From: an uncultured Clostridia bacterium
GTDB taxonomy: Bacteria > Bacillota > Clostridia > Christensenellales > Borkfalkiaceae
Direction of reading: 5' to 3'
Length of the DNA stretch: 11,313 bases
Assembly: GCA_937912025.1 (NCBI GenBank)
Contig: CALDOZ010000029.1
Coordinates: forward strand, 1 to 11,313
How positions within the stretch are numbered: position 1 is the first letter of the stretch; each line of letters begins with the position of its first letter. The notes under the pieces were generated by a model. That model had not been told where the DNA came from. It worked only from the letters and a program-made list of their open reading frames with translations, and ran no database searches. This document shows, piece after piece, positions 1 to 6,296 of the stretch. The position numbers and the translations under genes were made by a program.

Positions 1-30
1 GGTCAACAATATTTTATAGAAACGACGCAT
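1..30 (-). CDS. Possible start of a downstream gene, cut by the window edge
   Basis: An ATG at 30-28 on the minus strand opens a frame (MRRFYKILLT) that runs off the left edge. It begins 8 bases after the stop of the flavoprotein gene, so it could be the next gene of that operon. The basic, then hydrophobic, start is plausible for a membrane or exported protein. No ribosome binding site lies at the usual distance; an AAAGGT about 15 bases upstream is too far. Only ten codons are visible, so this could be chance and no function can be given. Confidence 0.25.
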   Translation of the reverse strand, partial: MRRFYKILLT

Positions 31-38
31 AACGCAGT

Positions 39-1574
39 TTATAGACCTTTAAAATATTTTTCAAACAATCTAAACGCCACCCTCTTGCCGTCAGCGCCAG
101 CGCTTGTAATTCCGCCGGCGTAACCACAACCTTCGCCACAAGGATATAAATTGGTAGCGCTAAGACTGTTAAGGTTTTCGGTACGAGTAATTCTTACGGG
201 CGAAGAAGTTCGACTTTCAACGGCAGTTAACACTCCGCCATTACCGTCAAAACCTTTTAACTTGGTTGCCATATCTTTAATGCCGAGTTTTAAAGCGTCG
301 TTAATTTTTTGCGGTAACAAACTATTTAAGTTTGTAAGTTTATAACCCATTGCATAAGACGGAGCAACGTTTTCTATTGCGGTTGATTTTCTATCTAAAA
401 GATAATCTTTAACAAGTTGAACGGGAGCAACGTAGCCACCACCACCCAAGTTAAAAGCGTTTTGTTCAAGTTGGCGTTGAAAATTAACGCCGTCAAGCAC
501 GCCGTCTCCGTAATCGCTTTTATCAGTTTGAACGACTACCGCGCTATTTGAATTTTCGCCGTTTCGAGCGAAATTACTCATTCCGTTAACTACAAGTCCA
601 CCCTTTTCAGACGACGATGGCATAACGTGACCGCCTGGACACATACAAAAAGTAAACACGCCTTTATGGTGCGCGTGGCTTACGAGTTTATAGTCGGCGG
701 TAGGAAGATTTTTACAGTTTACATATTTTGCTCCGTACTGGCTAAGATTTACGTCTTTTGCCAAATGCTCTATTCTAAAACCAACGGCAAAGTCTTTACT
801 TTCAATAAAAACTCCGCGGTTTATCATCATTTGATAAACGTCGCGAGCGCTATGACCAACGGCAAGAACAACTTCGTCAAAATTAAATTTATTGCCGTTA
901 ATATAAACTCCGCTAACTTTTCCATTTGCAATTTTTATATCGGTTAACGCGGTATTAAATAAAACTTTTCCACCTAAACGAATAATTTCGTTACGAATAT
1001 TTTTAACTACATTTGGAAGATTATCGCTACCAATATGCGGTTTATTTAAATACGCAATTTCACTTGGAGCGCCAAACGTAACGAAATCGTCGATTACTTC
1101 TTTAACAAATTTTCCGCCTACTTGAGTGTTAAGTTTGCCGTCGGAAAACATTCCCGCTCCACCTTCGCCAAACTGCATATTACTATTTTCGTCTAATACG
1201 GACGTTGAAATAAACGAGTCAAGACTTTTTTTACGTTCGTCAACGTCTTTACCGCGTTCAATTACCGTAACGTCAAACCCGTACCTAACAAGGTCAAGCG
1301 CGCAAAATAACCCGGACGGACCTAACCCAACCACTAACACAGTAGGCTTGCAGTTAATTTTTGGATAAACGCGAGGTTCCACGTCAACTGCTTTAAACCC
1401 AGCTTCTACGGTATAATGGTAGAATATGTTATTTTTATCGCGAGCGTCAAGCGATTTTTTTATTATTTTAAAATGTTTTAATTTGTTAACGTCCGTTTTA
1501 AGTTTTTTGCTAACTTTGCTAATTAGCGATTTTTCATCTTCTAAAACGGATAGTTTTACCACGACTTTTTCCAT
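39..1574 (-). CDS. FAD-dependent dehydrogenase, COG2509 type
   Basis: A 511-residue flavoprotein of the uncharacterised family often called 'NAD(FAD)-utilising dehydrogenase' (COG2509). After a roughly 75-residue basic N-terminal domain comes the FAD-binding Rossmann motif GLGPSG (83-88), followed by the strand-ending acid in VIERG (about 106). The family motif QFGEGGAGMFSDGKL lies near 134-148. A second nucleotide-side motif, VVLAVGHSARD, and a CMCPGGHVMPS segment lie mid-protein. The C-terminal PCGEGCGYAGGITSAGADG (about 478-496) closes the FAD site. The protein is cytosolic; no signal peptide or membrane segment is seen. The physiological substrate is unknown. Its ATG overlaps the TAA of the upstream flavoprotein gene by one base (TAATG), behind only a weak AGGT, so translation is probably coupled. 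Length and motifs look complete. The family call is firm; the function is not known. Confidence 0.9.
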   Translation of the reverse strand: MEKVVVKLSVLEDEKSLISKVSKKLKTDVNKLKHFKIIKKSLDARDKNNIFYHYTVEAGFKAVDVEPRVYPKINCKPTVLVVGLGPSGLFCALDLVRYGFDVTVIERGKDVDERKKSLDSFISTSVLDENSNMQFGEGGAGMFSDGKLNTQVGGKFVKEVIDDFVTFGAPSEIAYLNKPHIGSDNLPNVVKNIRNEIIRLGGKVLFNTALTDIKIANGKVSGVYINGNKFNFDEVVLAVGHSARDVYQMMINRGVFIESKDFAVGFRIEHLAKDVNLSQYGAKYVNCKNLPTADYKLVSHAHHKGVFTFCMCPGGHVMPSSSEKGGLVVNGMSNFARNGENSNSAVVVQTDKSDYGDGVLDGVNFQRQLEQNAFNLGGGGYVAPVQLVKDYLLDRKSTAIENVAPSYAMGYKLTNLNSLLPQKINDALKLGIKDMATKLKGFDGNGGVLTAVESRTSSPVRITRTENLNSLSATNLYPCGEGCGYAGGITSAGADGKRVAFRLFEKYFKGL

Positions 1575-2806
1575 TAATTTTTACCTATTATACTCTTTGC
1601 AACCGCCATTGCTGAAGAAAACGCCCATTGAAGATTATACCCACCGCAATCGCCGTCAACGTCTAAAATTTCACCTGCAAAATATAAACCTTTAACAAGT
1701 TTACTTTGCATTGACTTATCGTCAACGTTTACAACGTCAACACCACCGCGAGTTACTTGAGAGTTATCAAACCCCGTATCTCCTAAAATAGCAAGTTTAA
1801 AATTTTTAACGGCGTCAACCGCTTTAACAACGTTTATTTTATTAACGTCATCGTCAAACTTAACGTTAAATTTATTTTTTAGTACAGCTAAAGCAACTTT
1901 TTTATTGATAATTCCCGAGAATAAGTCTTCAATTTTAAGATAACTACAATTTTTAACTTTGTAGTTAAGAAAGTCGATAAGTTCATTTTTATCAATTTGC
2001 GGACATAAATCTATAATAACGCTTTTATTTTGTTTACCGCTTAAATACGCCGAAACGTAAAAAGTAGCGTTACCGCTAACGCCGTAATCGGTAAATAACA
2101 CGTCGCCTTCAGTTTGGCATACAATTTTACCATCAACTTCGCCACTAAGTTTAGAATACTGCTTTAAACCTTTAAGTCCTTTAATTTGCTCTTTGTCGCA
2201 TTTTAACTGAACGAGCGACGGATAAAGCGGAGTTATATTATGATTAAAACTCTTAGCCAAGTTATACCCGTTCCCGTCTGAACCCGTATGCTTTGCGCTT
2301 TTACCACCCGTTGCAATTATTAAATTTTCAGAGTAAATTTTTTCGCCGTTTTCTAATGTGGTAACGAAGTGTTTTTCCCTATTCGTTCCTATTGCTTTTG
2401 AATTTAACTTAACGTTTATTTTTAAACTTTCAATTTTAAAACGCAACGCGTCAAGAACTGAGGAGGCTTGTTTTGATAAAGGATAATATTTATCGCCGTC
2501 AGGCATAATATAAAGACCTAACTCTTTGAAAAAACTTATCAAAAATTGTTGAGAAAACTCGCTTAAAACGTTATTTTCAAAGTTGATATTATTACCGTGA
2601 TAATGTCCGCATAAAACGTTTTTATTAGTAATATTGCATTGACCGTTTCCAGTAGATACAACCTTTTTACCAAGCCTATCGTTACCTTCAAGCAACGTAA
2701 TATTACTACCGCCAAACTCTTTAGCAAGGGCTATTGCTAAGACCATTCCGGCAAAGCCACCGCCTATAATATTCGCTTTGTAAACTTTAAAGTTTTCCCT
2801 ATTCAT
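1574..2806 (-). CDS. NAD(P)/FAD-dependent oxidoreductase, HI0933/BaiN-like
   Basis: A 410-residue flavoprotein of the HI0933/BaiN family (related aminoacetone oxidase-like proteins also belong here). It has an N-terminal dinucleotide motif GGGFAG (15-20), the acid of LLEGN (40), and the hallmark LGKK....STGNGQCNITN (about 45-60). The usual Arg of TGNGRCN is Gln here. Mid-protein GGKSAKHTGSDGNGY and C-terminal VTRGGVDV and GEILDVDGDCGGYNLQWAFSSG-like motifs are also typical. BaiN takes part in bile-acid 7-dehydroxylation in one Clostridium, but most members have no known substrate, so bile-acid activity should not be assumed. The ATG at 2806 is chosen because a CGGAGG stands 8-9 bases upstream. 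A longer frame from a TTG at 2860 is unlikely: that TTG is itself part of the probable -35 box. It is the first gene of the pair and is coupled to the next gene by a 1-base overlap. Confidence 0.9.
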   Translation of the reverse strand: MNRENFKVYKANIIGGGFAGMVLAIALAKEFGGSNITLLEGNDRLGKKVVSTGNGQCNITNKNVLCGHYHGNNINFENNVLSEFSQQFLISFFKELGLYIMPDGDKYYPLSKQASSVLDALRFKIESLKINVKLNSKAIGTNREKHFVTTLENGEKIYSENLIIATGGKSAKHTGSDGNGYNLAKSFNHNITPLYPSLVQLKCDKEQIKGLKGLKQYSKLSGEVDGKIVCQTEGDVLFTDYGVSGNATFYVSAYLSGKQNKSVIIDLCPQIDKNELIDFLNYKVKNCSYLKIEDLFSGIINKKVALAVLKNKFNVKFDDDVNKINVVKAVDAVKNFKLAILGDTGFDNSQVTRGGVDVVNVDDKSMQSKLVKGLYFAGEILDVDGDCGGYNLQWAFSSAMAVAKSIIGKN

Positions 2807-2831
2807 TCCTATTGCCTCCGTATTGAAATTT

Positions 2832-2860
2832 ATTTTAACATTTTTTACAAAAAATTGCAA
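2832..2860 (-). promoter_or_regulatory. Promoter of the flavoprotein operon
   Basis: On the minus strand, TTGCAA (2860-2855) and TAAAAT (2837-2832) are separated by exactly 17 bases. Transcription would start near 2825, leaving a leader of about 20 bases with the CGGAGG ribosome binding site. This placement argues for the ATG at 2806 as the start of the flavoprotein gene. Confidence 0.6.
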
Positions 2861-2868
2861 AGGTTTAA

Positions 2869-2897
2869 TTGACTATCTTAAAAAAATAAGTTAAACT
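2869..2897 (+). promoter_or_regulatory. Promoter of the DUF1508 membrane protein gene
   Basis: TTGACT (2869-2874) and TAAACT (2892-2897) have a 17-base spacer. The predicted start lies near 2904, giving a leader of about 80 bases. The leader holds a weak 6-bp hairpin (TTACCT 2940-2945 with AGGTAA 2953-2958). This promoter lies back to back with the minus-strand promoter at 2832-2860, so the two units may affect each other. Confidence 0.55.
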
Positions 2898-2984
2898 ATA
2901 TATGAAATTAACGTTTTACAACGAATTCAAACTATAAATTTACCTATTTTTCAGGTAAGTATTTTATATTTTACGAGGTCAAAA

Positions 2985-3926
2985 ATGAAAGACGGCGTTA
3001 TAAACTTTTTTAAAACAATTACATCAGAGCAGTATATCGGCTGGATTTTACTTGGTATAGTAGTTTTAGTTATTATAATTTTTTGCTTAATTGCCCTTCA
3101 CTATTCTAACAAAAAAAAGAAAGCAAAACAACAAGCGCTTAACTATAAAAAGAACGAGATTGCTAACCTTTCGGATGAGGAAATTAAGAACATTGCCAAT
3201 AACGTAGCAGACCCTCAAACACTTTATAAAAAAATTGAAGAACACAAAAACGAAGTTAAAGCGGAAATTGACGCTGAAAACGAAAAAAACAACACTACTA
3301 AAAAGCCTAAAAACGTAAAACCTAAAAAGAACGAAAAACCCGTTACTACAGCAAGCGATACAACGACTACTTCATCAACTAACAACACTACCACAACTAA
3401 CGACGATACTACTGAAAAACCTATTAAAAAACCTAGAAACGTAAAACCTAAAAAGAACGAAAAACCCGTTACTACGACAAGCGATACAACGACTACTTCA
3501 TCAACTATCGACGCTACTACAACTAGCGAAACAACCACTACGACTGACGATACAGCGACTGCGACTACTCCTAAAAAATCGTCATATCTTGGCAAATGGA
3601 AAATTAAAGAAGACGATGGTAAATTCTTTGCCGAATTGTACGCGTCTAACGGTGTACTCGTATTAAAAACTGAGTATTACAAGTCTGTTAACGGAGTTAA
3701 AAACGGTATTGAGACCATAAAGAAAAACGTTGTTGAAGGCAATTTTGCAACGAGCGTTGATAAGTCAGGTAGATATTGCTTTAAACTTTTTTCAAAAACT
3801 AACCGCTTAATTTGCGTTAGCGACTATTATTCAAGTAAAGCGAAATGCGAAGGCGGTATAAATTCCGTTAAACGTTTTGCCGAAACTGCAAACATTATTC
3901 GTGAAGAAAATAACAATCAAGAATAA
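2985..3926 (+). CDS. Membrane-anchored protein with two C-terminal DUF1508 domains
   Basis: 313 residues. One transmembrane segment (about 18-39) follows a short N-terminal stretch. A strongly basic KKKKAK patch after it suggests that the rest of the chain is cytoplasmic. Residues about 43-105 are charged and likely helical or coiled. Residues about 105-198 form a low-complexity Lys/Pro/Thr/Ser linker made of two 42-residue repeats. The C-terminus holds two tandem DUF1508 (YegP-like) units, about 201-250 (LGKWKIKEDDGKFFAELYAS, then YYKSVNGVKNGIETIKKN) and about 254-306 (FKLFSKTN, then YYSSKAKCEGGINSVKR). YegP-type domains have no established biochemical role. The start has GAGGT five bases from the ATG. 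The gene is monocistronic, with its own promoter and a terminator just after the stop. Domain call good; function unknown. Confidence 0.85.
   Translation: MKDGVINFFKTITSEQYIGWILLGIVVLVIIIFCLIALHYSNKKKKAKQQALNYKKNEIANLSDEEIKNIANNVADPQTLYKKIEEHKNEVKAEIDAENEKNNTTKKPKNVKPKKNEKPVTTASDTTTTSSTNNTTTTNDDTTEKPIKKPRNVKPKKNEKPVTTTSDTTTTSSTIDATTTSETTTTTDDTATATTPKKSSYLGKWKIKEDDGKFFAELYASNGVLVLKTEYYKSVNGVKNGIETIKKNVVEGNFATSVDKSGRYCFKLFSKTNRLICVSDYYSSKAKCEGGINSVKRFAETANIIREENNNQE
3315..3506 (+). repeat. Two tandem 126-bp repeats inside the DUF1508 gene linker
   Basis: The 66 bases at 3315-3380 recur at 3441-3506 (offset 126 bases, 42 codons) with only about two mismatches; identity then falls in the Thr-rich remainder. 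The repeat unit encodes VKPKKNEKPVTT followed by an Asp/Thr/Ser-rich run. Near-identity at the DNA level, including third codon positions, points to a recent in-frame duplication. Confidence 0.85.
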
Positions 3927-3948
3927 TTTACAATTAAAAACTAAATTG

Positions 3949-3979
3949 CCCCACTACCTAGTAAAAGTAGTGGGGTTTT
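3949..3979. terminator. Terminator between the convergent DUF1508 and nadE genes
   Basis: A perfect 9-bp stem, CCCCACTAC (3949-3957) with GTAGTGGGG (3967-3975), encloses a 9-base loop. TTTT and a further TTTT shortly after follow on the plus strand. On the minus strand the tail is poorer (CAATTTAG), so it serves the plus-strand gene best and perhaps nadE as well. Confidence 0.85.
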
Positions 3980-3987
3980 ACGTTTTA

Positions 3988-6102
3988 TTATGGTTTTACT
4001 CTTTCTAAGTCTAAAATCCATTGTTTTTTAATGCCGTCACTAGGCATTTTTAAATCTCCGCGTGGAGAGAATGAAAGCGAGCCGATTTTAGCGCCGTCAG
4101 GTAAGCACGAGCGCTTAAACTGTTGAGCAAAAAATCTATTATAAAAATTAAGTAACCATTTATATAAAACTTCGTCACTAAACTCGCCGTTAAAGGTTCT
4201 CTTTGCTATATAAAATATTTTCGACGGTTTAAAGCCTTTTTGAATTGCGTAGTAAATATAAAAATCGTGAAGAAGGTATGGTCCTACTATATCTTCAGTT
4301 TTTTGAGCAATATCGTCGCCACTCGGCGGTAACAATTCGGGAGATACGGGAGTATCTAACACGTCGTACAACACGCGTTTAATATCTTTACCAAGTCTAT
4401 CTGCTTCATACCTAACAAGAGAGCGTAAAAGCGTTTTAGGCACGCCTGCGTTTACGCCATACATACTCATATGGTCGCCGTTATAAGTCGCCCAACCAAG
4501 AGCGAGTTCAGATAAATCACCCGTACCTATAACAATACCGCCCGTCATATTTGCAATATCCATCAAAACTTGCGTTCTTTCACGCGCTTGAGCGTTTTCG
4601 TACGTTACGTCAGTTATAGTTTCGTCGTGCCCTATATCTTTAAAATGAACGCGAACGGCGTCTTTAATATTAATTTCTTTTAACGTTACTCCTAACACTT
4701 CAGACATTATTACGGCGTTATTTTTAGTTCTTGAAGTAGTACCGAAACACGGCATAGTAACGGCTATTATATCTTTACTATCACGACCAGCAAGAGTTAT
4801 CGCGCGCTTACAAACGAGTAAAGCAAGCGTACTATCAAGCCCACCCGAAACGCCAAGCACGAGCGTTTTACAGTTTATATGTTTAATACGTTTAAGTAAG
4901 GCGTTTGCTTGAATACTTAAAATGAGTTCGCATCTATTTTTAAGTTGGGTAGCATCGGTAGGAACGAAAGGTAATTTGCTATAAGTTCTATCAATTTCGC
5001 AAAAATCGTCTTGCATATCGAAATAGACTTCAGTATCGTTTGAAAATCCATTATAATCACGCTTACTTCTTTCAAACGAAAGATAACTTACGTCAATATC
5101 GCTAATTATTAAACCCGTTGTAAAAAGTTGAGATTTTTCAAGAAATTTTCCCCTTTCGGCAATTATATTACCGCCGGCATAAACAACGTCGCCCGTACTT
5201 TCACCATAACCGGCGTTAGCAAAAACGTAACCGCAATTTAAAACGGACGATTGAGATTTTATAAGATTTTCTCTATACTCGTTTGCGCCAACAACTTCAC
5301 AGTCTGCGCATAAATTTACGATAATAGACGCTTTTTCGTTTACGTCAGATAAGATAATATCGTTACCAATTACCGCTTTAATTAAAACGTCGTCGTTTTG
5401 CGAATTTTTATAAACTATATTAGGCGAAATTTCATAATTTTCACCACAAACTCTAATAGTTCCGCTTACGCTACTTCCACTATTAAACCAACGGTTATCA
5501 TCACTTTTTAACGTATTAGATTTAACGGTAAAACCAAGAATTTTTCCGTTATATAAACAACACGCCGAGTTATATATAGCGCCTTCGTTTTTAATAGGAA
5601 GCCCTACGAAAATAAGCATATTTTTACATTCGCTATATTTTTTTATTTGCATTAACCCGTCTAACGCCGAATCAAGCAACGCGTGCTGTAAAAACATATC
5701 TCCACACGTCGCGCCCGTAATACAGAGTTCAGGAAAAACTAAAACTTTCACCTTTCTTTTGTACGCTTTATCAATACCTTCAATTATAGAATTAACGTTA
5801 TATGAAACGTCACACACCTTAATTTCAGGCGTATAAGCGCCAACTTTAACGTAACCGTAGGACGTTTGATAACTATCTTTACTATCTTCGCTATCATTAC
5901 CGCATAGCATTGAAATATCTACCTTTAAAGCTTTAGCAATACTTGTTAAAGTGTTGGACTTAACGCTAAGCGTTGCGCCAGACAAAATTTTATTAAGAGT
6001 GCCAAGTGGAACGCCACTAAGTTTAGAAAGTTCGCTGTTTGTAATTTTTTGCTCGTTTTTAATTTCTTTAATTTTACCAATTAAGGTTAATAAATTTTCC
6101 AT
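3988..6102 (-). CDS. nadE: NAD+ synthetase with N-terminal XRE helix-turn-helix and altered glutaminase site
   Basis: 704 residues, about 80 longer than usual for this enzyme. Three parts are seen. (a) Residues 1-68 are a Cro/C1-type helix-turn-helix (TNSELSKLSGVPLGTLNKILSG, then LTSIAKALKVD). (b) From about 82 (YGYVKVGAYTPEIKVCDV, where a normal long NadE starts) to about 375 is a nitrilase-fold glutaminase domain. Glu125 (FPELCITG) and a candidate Lys194 remain, but the family's CEDLW nucleophile segment reads IGNDII (245-250), with Gly246 where Cys is expected, and nearby loops are shortened. (c) Residues about 385-704 are an intact synthetase: SGGLDS (419-424), TGDLSELALGWATYNGDHMSMYG, and QFKRSCLPDG near the end. 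It should make NAD+ from deamido-NAD+ and ATP, perhaps with free ammonia. The ATG at 6102 has GTAGGAG upstream; an ATG at 6123 has none and precedes the predicted transcript start. Synthetase call firm; the role of the HTH is an inference. Confidence 0.92.
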   Translation of the reverse strand: MENLLTLIGKIKEIKNEQKITNSELSKLSGVPLGTLNKILSGATLSVKSNTLTSIAKALKVDISMLCGNDSEDSKDSYQTSYGYVKVGAYTPEIKVCDVSYNVNSIIEGIDKAYKRKVKVLVFPELCITGATCGDMFLQHALLDSALDGLMQIKKYSECKNMLIFVGLPIKNEGAIYNSACCLYNGKILGFTVKSNTLKSDDNRWFNSGSSVSGTIRVCGENYEISPNIVYKNSQNDDVLIKAVIGNDIILSDVNEKASIIVNLCADCEVVGANEYRENLIKSQSSVLNCGYVFANAGYGESTGDVVYAGGNIIAERGKFLEKSQLFTTGLIISDIDVSYLSFERSKRDYNGFSNDTEVYFDMQDDFCEIDRTYSKLPFVPTDATQLKNRCELILSIQANALLKRIKHINCKTLVLGVSGGLDSTLALLVCKRAITLAGRDSKDIIAVTMPCFGTTSRTKNNAVIMSEVLGVTLKEINIKDAVRVHFKDIGHDETITDVTYENAQARERTQVLMDIANMTGGIVIGTGDLSELALGWATYNGDHMSMYGVNAGVPKTLLRSLVRYEADRLGKDIKRVLYDVLDTPVSPELLPPSGDDIAQKTEDIVGPYLLHDFYIYYAIQKGFKPSKIFYIAKRTFNGEFSDEVLYKWLLNFYNRFFAQQFKRSCLPDGAKIGSLSFSPRGDLKMPSDGIKKQWILDLERVKP

Positions 6103-6123
6103 ATTATCTAATCTCCTACACAT

Positions 6124-6152
6124 AGGATATAACTATTTTGTATTTTTGTAAA
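6124..6152 (-). promoter_or_regulatory. Promoter of nadE
   Basis: On the minus strand, TTTACA (6152-6147) and TATCCT (6129-6124) are 17 bases apart. The predicted start is near 6117, so the leader is very short and the out-of-place ATG at 6123 is not transcribed. Confidence 0.45.
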
Positions 6153-6154
6153 GC

Positions 6155-6166
6155 ATTTTATAAAAT
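6155..6166. promoter_or_regulatory. AT palindrome just upstream of the nadE -35 box
   Basis: ATTTTATAAAAT is a perfect 12-bp palindrome two bases upstream of the nadE -35 hexamer. It could be a site for a dimeric repressor, for instance the HTH domain fused to NadE itself. The surrounding DNA is extremely AT-rich, so a chance palindrome is quite possible. Confidence 0.2.
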
Positions 6167-6237
6167 TTGGTAAAATATTTTTATAATAACCTAAGTATAA
6201 CAATTTATTTACTTTGTAAACTTTGCTTTTTATAATC

Positions 6238-6266
6238 TTGACTTATTTAAAGTATTTTAGTATAAT
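6238..6266 (+). promoter_or_regulatory. Promoter of the NSS transporter gene
   Basis: TTGACT (6238-6243) and a perfect TATAAT (6261-6266) have a 17-base spacer. The start would be near 6273, giving a short leader with AAGGAG (6285-6290) six bases before the ATG. Confidence 0.75.
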
Positions 6267-6296
6267 TATTAAGTTATTTTAACTAAGGAGACATCT

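Noticed and set aside
2807..2860. N-terminal extension of the BaiN-like protein from a TTG at 2860
   Set aside because: The TTG is part of the predicted -35 box, no ribosome binding site precedes it, and the ATG at 2806 has CGGAGG at ideal distance.
3315..3506. CRISPR-like array suggested by the regular repeats
   Set aside because: Only two copies, in frame within a coding linker, with no unique spacers and no cas genes nearby.
3224..3595. Long minus-strand frame opposite the Thr-rich linker
   Set aside because: Its Val/Ser/Leu-rich protein is just the complement of the repetitive Lys/Thr coding strand; it has no ribosome binding site or family match.
6103..6123. Seven-residue extension of NadE from an ATG at 6123
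   Set aside because: It has no ribosome binding site, and the extra residues are encoded over the GTAGGAG that serves the ATG at 6102; the predicted transcript begins after it.
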